In this document: positions 6,713 to 10,467 of the stretch, piece after piece | Position numbering within the stretch: the stretch's first letter is position 1 | Layout of the letters: the number at the start of each line of letters is the position of its first letter | Source of the DNA: Gammaproteobacteria bacterium | Lineage (GTDB): Bacteria; Pseudomonadota; Gammaproteobacteria; Xanthomonadales; Xanthomonadaceae | NCBI GenBank assembly: GCA_025360985.1 | Contig: JANYBA010000254.1 | Coordinates: forward strand, 1 to 10,467 | DNA length: 10,467 nt | Reading direction: 5' to 3' | Program-made: the position numbers and the translations under genes | Notes under the pieces: model-generated | Databases searched by the model: none | The model's input: only the letters and a program-made list of their open reading frames with translations | What the model was told of the DNA's origin: nothing

Positions 6713-9700
6713 ATGCCCCCCTCGTTCGTCCACCTGCACCTGCACAGCGAATTTTCGCTGACCGATTCGACGTTGCGCATCGCCGAGTTGGTCGAACGCT
6801 GCGCCGCGCTCGGGCTGCCGGCGGTGGCGGTCACCGACAACGCCAACCTGTTCGCGCTGGTCAAGTTCTTCAAGACCGCCGAAGCCGCCGGACTCAAGCC
6901 GCTCGCCGGCGCGGATCTCTGGGTGGCCGAACCGGGCCAGGCGCCTGCGCGGGTCACCGTCCTGTGCCAGGACCACTCCGGATTCCTGAGCCTCTCGCGC
7001 CTGCTCACGCGCGCCTACCTCGAAGGCCATCGCGGCGATTGCGTGGTCGTGCAGCCGGACTGGTTGCTGCGCGATTGCCTCGGCCTGTTCCTGCTCGCGG
7101 GCCGAACCAGTCCGATCGGAATGGCGCTTGCCGCCGGCAAGGACGACCAGGCCCGGCTCTGGTTGCGCGAAGCGCGTGAGGTATTCGGCGACCGCCTGTA
7201 TCTCGAACTCACGCGCACTGGCCGCGACGGCGAGGACGCGTTCAATGCCGCCGCGTTGGCGCTGGCGGCCGAATACGAGCTGGCGGTGGTCGCGACAAAC
7301 GACGCGCGCTTCCTCGCACCCGGGGATTTCGAGGCGCACGAGGCGCGCGTGTGCATCGCCACCGGCTGGGTGCTGGACGATCCCAAGCGGCCGCGCGACT
7401 ACACGCGCGAGCAATACCTGAAATCGCCGGAAGAAATGGCCGCTTTGTTCGCCGATGTCCCGGAGGCGCTGGAAAACACCGTCGAGCTGGCCAAGCGCTG
7501 CAATCTGGAACTGAGCCTCGGCAAGTATTTTCTTCCGGAATTCCCCGTCCCCGAAGGTCACACGCTCGACAGCTGGATCCGGCACAGCGCGCGCGAAGGG
7601 TTGGCCCTGCGACTCGAACGCCACGCGCTGGCAGCGGGCTACAGCCGCGACGATTATTTCCGCCGGGTCGACACCGAGCTCGACGTGATCGTGGCGATGG
7701 GCTTTCCCGGCTACTTCCTGATCGTCGCCGACTTCATCAACTGGGCCAAGCGCAACGACATCCCGGTCGGACCCGGGCGCGGTTCCGGCGCCGGCTCGCT
7801 GGTGGCGTGGGCCCTGGGCATCACCGACCTCGACCCGAACCAGTACGACCTGTTGTTCGAGCGCTTCCTGAATCCGGAGCGGGTGTCGCTGCCCGATTTC
7901 GACATCGATTTCTGCATGGACCGCCGCGACGAGGTGATCGACTACGTCGCCCGCAAGTACGGCCGCGACAAGGTCAGCCAGATCATCACCTACGGCACCA
8001 TGGCGGCGAAGGCGGTGGTGCGCGACTGCGGCCGCGTACTCGGCTATCCGTATCCGTTCGTCGACGGCATCGCCAAGCTCATTCCGCTGACGCTCGGCAT
8101 CACCCTCGACGACGCCCTCGGCGTGTCCGACGCCGCGCGCAAGGACAACAACCTGGTCTCCGCCGAATTGGTGCAGCGCTATCGCAACGAGGACGACGTC
8201 CGCGACCTGATCGACCTGGCGCGCAAGCTCGAAGACCTGACCCGCAACGCCGGCAAGCACGCCGGCGGCGTGGTGATCGCGCCGACGCCGCTCACCGACT
8301 TCTCGCCGCTGTTTGCCGAACACGCGGCCAAGGGCGAGACGGCGAAGTCGGTGGTGACCCAGTTCGACAAGGACGATGTCGAGGCGGTCGGCCTGGTCAA
8401 GTTCGATTTTCTCGGCCTGCGCACGCTGACCATCATCGACTGGGCGGTCAAGGCGATCAACGCGCGCCGCCGGGTCGCTGGCGAAGACCTGCTGGACGTC
8501 ATCGCCCTGCCGTTGGACGACCCGGCCACCTACGCGCTGCTGTCCAAGGGCCAGACCACGGCGGTGTTCCAGTTCGAATCGCGCGGCATGAAGGACTACA
8601 TCCGCAAGCTGCAGCCGAGCGTGTTCGAGGACCTGATCGCCCTGGCGGCCCTGTATCGTCCCGGCCCGCTCAACTCCGGCATGGTCGACGACTTCATCGA
8701 CCGCCGACACGGCCGCGCCACCGTCAATTATCCGCATCCGCTGCTTGAACCGATCCTCAAGCCGACCTACGGCGTGATCGTCTACCAGGAACAGGTGATG
8801 CAGATCGCCCAGGTCATGTCCGGCTATTCGCTGGGCGGGGCCGACCTGTTGCGGCGCGCGATGGGCAAGAAGAAGCCCGAGGAAATGGCCAAGGAGCGCG
8901 TCAATTTCGAAGCTGGCGCCGAGAAGAACGGCATCGCCGCGCGCACCGCGACCTCGATCTTCGACCTGATGGAAAAATTCGCCGAGTACGGCTTCAACAA
9001 GTCGCACTCGGCCGCCTACGCGCTGGTCGCCTACCAGACCGCCTGGCTGAAAACGCACTACCCGGCCGAGTTCATGGCCGCGACGCTGTCGTCGGACATG
9101 GACAACACCGACAAGGTGGTGAATTTCCTCGGCGAAGCACGCGACATCGGCCTGAATGTCTTGCCGCCGGACGTGAACTCATCCGACTACATGTTCCAGG
9201 CCATGGATGCCAAGCTCGTGCGCTACGGCCTCGGCGCGGTCAAGGGCGTCGGCCGCGGCGCCTGCGAAGCCATCGTCGAGGCGCGCCGCGAGCGCGGACC
9301 GTTCCGCGACCTGTTCGACTTCTGCCGGCGCGTGGATTCGACGCGACTCAACCGCCGCGTGCTCGAGGCATTGATCCAGGCCGGCGCGCTCGACGCCCTC
9401 GGCGCCAACCGCGCTTCGCTGATGCTGCAGTTGCCCGAGGTGCTCAAGGCGACCGAGCAGATGGCGCGCGAGCGCGAGGCCGGACAGTCGTCGCTGTTCG
9501 GCGGCGGCGGCGATTCCGAGATCCACATCGAGCTGCCGACCACGGCGGACTGGCCGCTGGAACAGAAACTGTTCGGCGAACGCGAAACGCTTGGCCACTA
9601 CCTCAGCGGCCATCCACTCGATCCCTGGAAGGACGAACTGGCCGGCCTGGTCGGCATCACCCTCGCCGACCTCGAGCGCTTGTGGAACGACAAGAAGGAT

Positions 9701-10225
9701 CGGCGCGGCGAGGCGCAGGTCGTGGTCGCCGGCATGGTGACGATGCTGCGCCGGCGCGGCGACAGCCAGGCCTTCGTGCAGATCGAGGATCCGCGCGGGC
9801 GGCTCGAATGCGCGTTCTTCAGCGACAGCTTCAACGAATTCGCACCGCTGCTTACCCGCGACCGGATCATCGTCGTCGAGGGCAGCCTGCGCGAAGACAG
9901 TTTCAATGGCGGCTTTTCCCTGCGGGCCCGGCAGTGCTGGGATTTCCGCGCCCTGTGCAGCCAGCACGGCCGGCGCCTGGCGCTCACCGTGGACCTGCGC
10001 CAGCCGGGAACCTGGGAACGACTGCAGCAGACGCTGGCGGGTTTTCGCCCGGGTGGTACCCCGCTGCGCCTCGACCTGGTCACGCCGGCCTCGCGCGGCA
10101 CGCTCGATTTGAACGGCAGCAACTCGGTGCGCAGCGACCCGGAGCTCGTTACTGCCTTGCGCGCCCTGCCCGGCGTCAGCGCCGTCAGCCTCGCCCTGCA
10201 CCGCCCCTGGGGCGGGGATCGCTGA
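6713..10225 (+). CDS. dnaE: DNA polymerase III alpha subunit DnaE
   Basis: DnaE is the replicative polymerase subunit that copies the chromosome within the Pol III holoenzyme. At 1170 residues it is full length (E. coli 1160). The order is: PHP domain from residue 5 (HLHLHSEFS) to about 275; catalytic palm/thumb/fingers with GPGRGSGAGS (353-362), PDFDIDF with D397 and D399, and D565 in VKFDFLGLR, matching E. coli D401, D403 and D555; NAGKHAGGVV (512-521); GADLLRRAMGKKKPEEM (709-725); YGFNKSHSAAYALV (759-772). A helix-hairpin-helix region covers about 840-900, the beta-clamp motif QSSLF is 925-929 (E. coli QADMF), an OB fold lies near 1002-1080, and the C-terminal tau-binding domain ends HRPWGGDR. 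The start at 6713 matches the family N terminus, though no clear ribosome binding site precedes it. Length and domains mark it as DnaE1, not the shorter error-prone DnaE2. PHP metal ligands are only partly kept. Confidence 0.98.
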   Translation: MPPSFVHLHLHSEFSLTDSTLRIAELVERCAALGLPAVAVTDNANLFALVKFFKTAEAAGLKPLAGADLWVAEPGQAPARVTVLCQDHSGFLSLSRLLTRAYLEGHRGDCVVVQPDWLLRDCLGLFLLAGRTSPIGMALAAGKDDQARLWLREAREVFGDRLYLELTRTGRDGEDAFNAAALALAAEYELAVVATNDARFLAPGDFEAHEARVCIATGWVLDDPKRPRDYTREQYLKSPEEMAALFADVPEALENTVELAKRCNLELSLGKYFLPEFPVPEGHTLDSWIRHSAREGLALRLERHALAAGYSRDDYFRRVDTELDVIVAMGFPGYFLIVADFINWAKRNDIPVGPGRGSGAGSLVAWALGITDLDPNQYDLLFERFLNPERVSLPDFDIDFCMDRRDEVIDYVARKYGRDKVSQIITYGTMAAKAVVRDCGRVLGYPYPFVDGIAKLIPLTLGITLDDALGVSDAARKDNNLVSAELVQRYRNEDDVRDLIDLARKLEDLTRNAGKHAGGVVIAPTPLTDFSPLFAEHAAKGETAKSVVTQFDKDDVEAVGLVKFDFLGLRTLTIIDWAVKAINARRRVAGEDLLDVIALPLDDPATYALLSKGQTTAVFQFESRGMKDYIRKLQPSVFEDLIALAALYRPGPLNSGMVDDFIDRRHGRATVNYPHPLLEPILKPTYGVIVYQEQVMQIAQVMSGYSLGGADLLRRAMGKKKPEEMAKERVNFEAGAEKNGIAARTATSIFDLMEKFAEYGFNKSHSAAYALVAYQTAWLKTHYPAEFMAATLSSDMDNTDKVVNFLGEARDIGLNVLPPDVNSSDYMFQAMDAKLVRYGLGAVKGVGRGACEAIVEARRERGPFRDLFDFCRRVDSTRLNRRVLEALIQAGALDALGANRASLMLQLPEVLKATEQMAREREAGQSSLFGGGGDSEIHIELPTTADWPLEQKLFGERETLGHYLSGHPLDPWKDELAGLVGITLADLERLWNDKKDRRGEAQVVVAGMVTMLRRRGDSQAFVQIEDPRGRLECAFFSDSFNEFAPLLTRDRIIVVEGSLREDSFNGGFSLRARQCWDFRALCSQHGRRLALTVDLRQPGTWERLQQTLAGFRPGGTPLRLDLVTPASRGTLDLNGSNSVRSDPELVTALRALPGVSAVSLALHRPWGGDR

Positions 10226-10249
10226 GCAACGTCCCTGTCAGACCAGCCC

Positions 10250-10258
10250 TGCTAGACT
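10250..10258 (+). promoter_or_regulatory. Candidate extended -10 promoter for accA
   Basis: TGCTAGACT combines the extended TGn element with a -10-like TAGACT (TA at the start, T at the end). No good -35 lies 16-18 nt upstream, which is common for extended -10 promoters. Initiation near 10265 would give a leader of about 24 nt before ATG 10289. It sits in the 63-nt dnaE-accA spacer, the likely place for a separate accA promoter, but the match is weak evidence alone. Confidence 0.35.
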
Positions 10259-10288
10259 GATTCCCGCCCCAGCACCCACCCACGGCGC

Positions 10289-10467
10289 ATGAACCCGAAC
10301 TTCCTCGACTTCGAACAGCCGATCGCCGACCTGGAAGCCAAGATCCAGGAGCTCCGCCACGCCAGCACCGGCCAGTCGGTGAACATCGACGACGAGGCCA
10401 ACGGCCTGCAGGAAAAACTGCGTGCGCGCACCGCCGAGATTTTCCAGGCGCTGACGCCGTGGCAGAT
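10289..10467 (+). CDS. accA: Acetyl-CoA carboxylase carboxyltransferase subunit alpha AccA (3' end outside window)
   Basis: AccA pairs with AccD to move the carboxyl group from carboxybiotin-BCCP to acetyl-CoA, making malonyl-CoA, the first committed step of fatty acid synthesis. Only the first 59 codons are in the window. They start [19 protein letters not shown], which aligns closely with the E. coli start [19 protein letters not shown], continue with an acidic coiled segment ([14 protein letters not shown]) and reach IFQALTPWQ, like IFADLGAWQ in E. coli. The catalytic carboxyltransferase domain lies beyond the window. The gene follows dnaE after 63 nt, the usual order in Gammaproteobacteria. 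The ribosome binding site is weak (the leader is C-rich). The start is firm because the conserved NFLDFE begins at residue 4. Confidence 0.95.
   Translation, partial: MNPNFLDFEQPIADLEAKIQELRHASTGQSVNIDDEANGLQEKLRARTAEIFQALTPWQ

Noticed and set aside
6653..9058. An 801-codon open frame on the - strand opposite dnaE
   Set aside because: It lies fully opposite an unmistakable dnaE. Its translation is rich in Arg, Gln, Val, Ala and Asp with no recognisable domain. High GC3 on the + strand removes stop codons from the antisense frame, which explains its length.
10201..10217. GC-rich palindrome at the end of dnaE as a terminator
   Set aside because: The arms CCGCCCC/GGGGCGG are within coding sequence (PWGGD), leave almost no loop, and are not followed by a T run.
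1..10467. Mobile element, CRISPR, tRNA/rRNA, defence island or horizontally acquired segment
   Set aside because: All genes are core housekeeping genes in the usual order, base composition looks even, and no transposase, integrase, direct repeat array or RNA gene was seen.

Overview
The window is GC-rich (roughly two thirds G+C by eye) and carries one of the best conserved gene blocks of Gammaproteobacteria, all on the + strand: bamA (3' part) - lpxD - fabZ - lpxA - lpxB - rnhB - small unknown gene - dnaE - accA (5' end). The order, the protein sequences, the high GC and the Pseudomonas/xanthomonad-like LpxA acyl pocket suggest a member of the Xanthomonadales (Xanthomonadaceae, Rhodanobacteraceae or relatives). 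The family placement is an inference from gene order and residue patterns, not a database match.

Layout. 1-2139 is BamA without its signal peptide, POTRA1 and the start of POTRA2. 2159-5610 is the lipid A / fatty acid block lpxD, fabZ, lpxA, lpxB, with gaps of 19, 4 and 5 nt and one 1-nt stop/start overlap. rnhB (5600-6187) overlaps the end of lpxB by 11 nt, so bamA to rnhB reads as one tightly packed transcription unit. The 108-nt gap after rnhB holds a short perfect hairpin in front of a 110-residue gene I do not recognise (6296-6628). The next gap (6629-6712) holds a perfect 10-bp hairpin and a candidate promoter, followed by full-length dnaE (6713-10225). A 62-63 nt spacer with a candidate extended -10 promoter leads into accA, which is cut by the window end after 59 codons. 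No noncoding stretch exceeds about 110 nt.

How the genes work together. BamA inserts outer-membrane proteins. LpxA, LpxD and LpxB perform steps 1, 3 and 5 of lipid A synthesis. FabZ dehydrates 3-hydroxyacyl-ACP and so competes with LpxA and LpxD for the same substrate. AccA supplies malonyl-CoA for fatty acid synthesis. RnhB and DnaE act in DNA maintenance and replication. The block thus joins envelope growth with chromosome replication, as in Escherichia coli and Pseudomonas.

I see no mobile element, CRISPR array, RNA gene, defence system or other clearly new system. The points worth a second look are modest: a Met at the LpxA chain-length ruler position, no skp/ompH between bamA and lpxD, an unrecognised small gene flanked by two hairpins, a partly decayed PHP metal site in DnaE, and lineage-like loop insertions with cysteine pairs in BamA.
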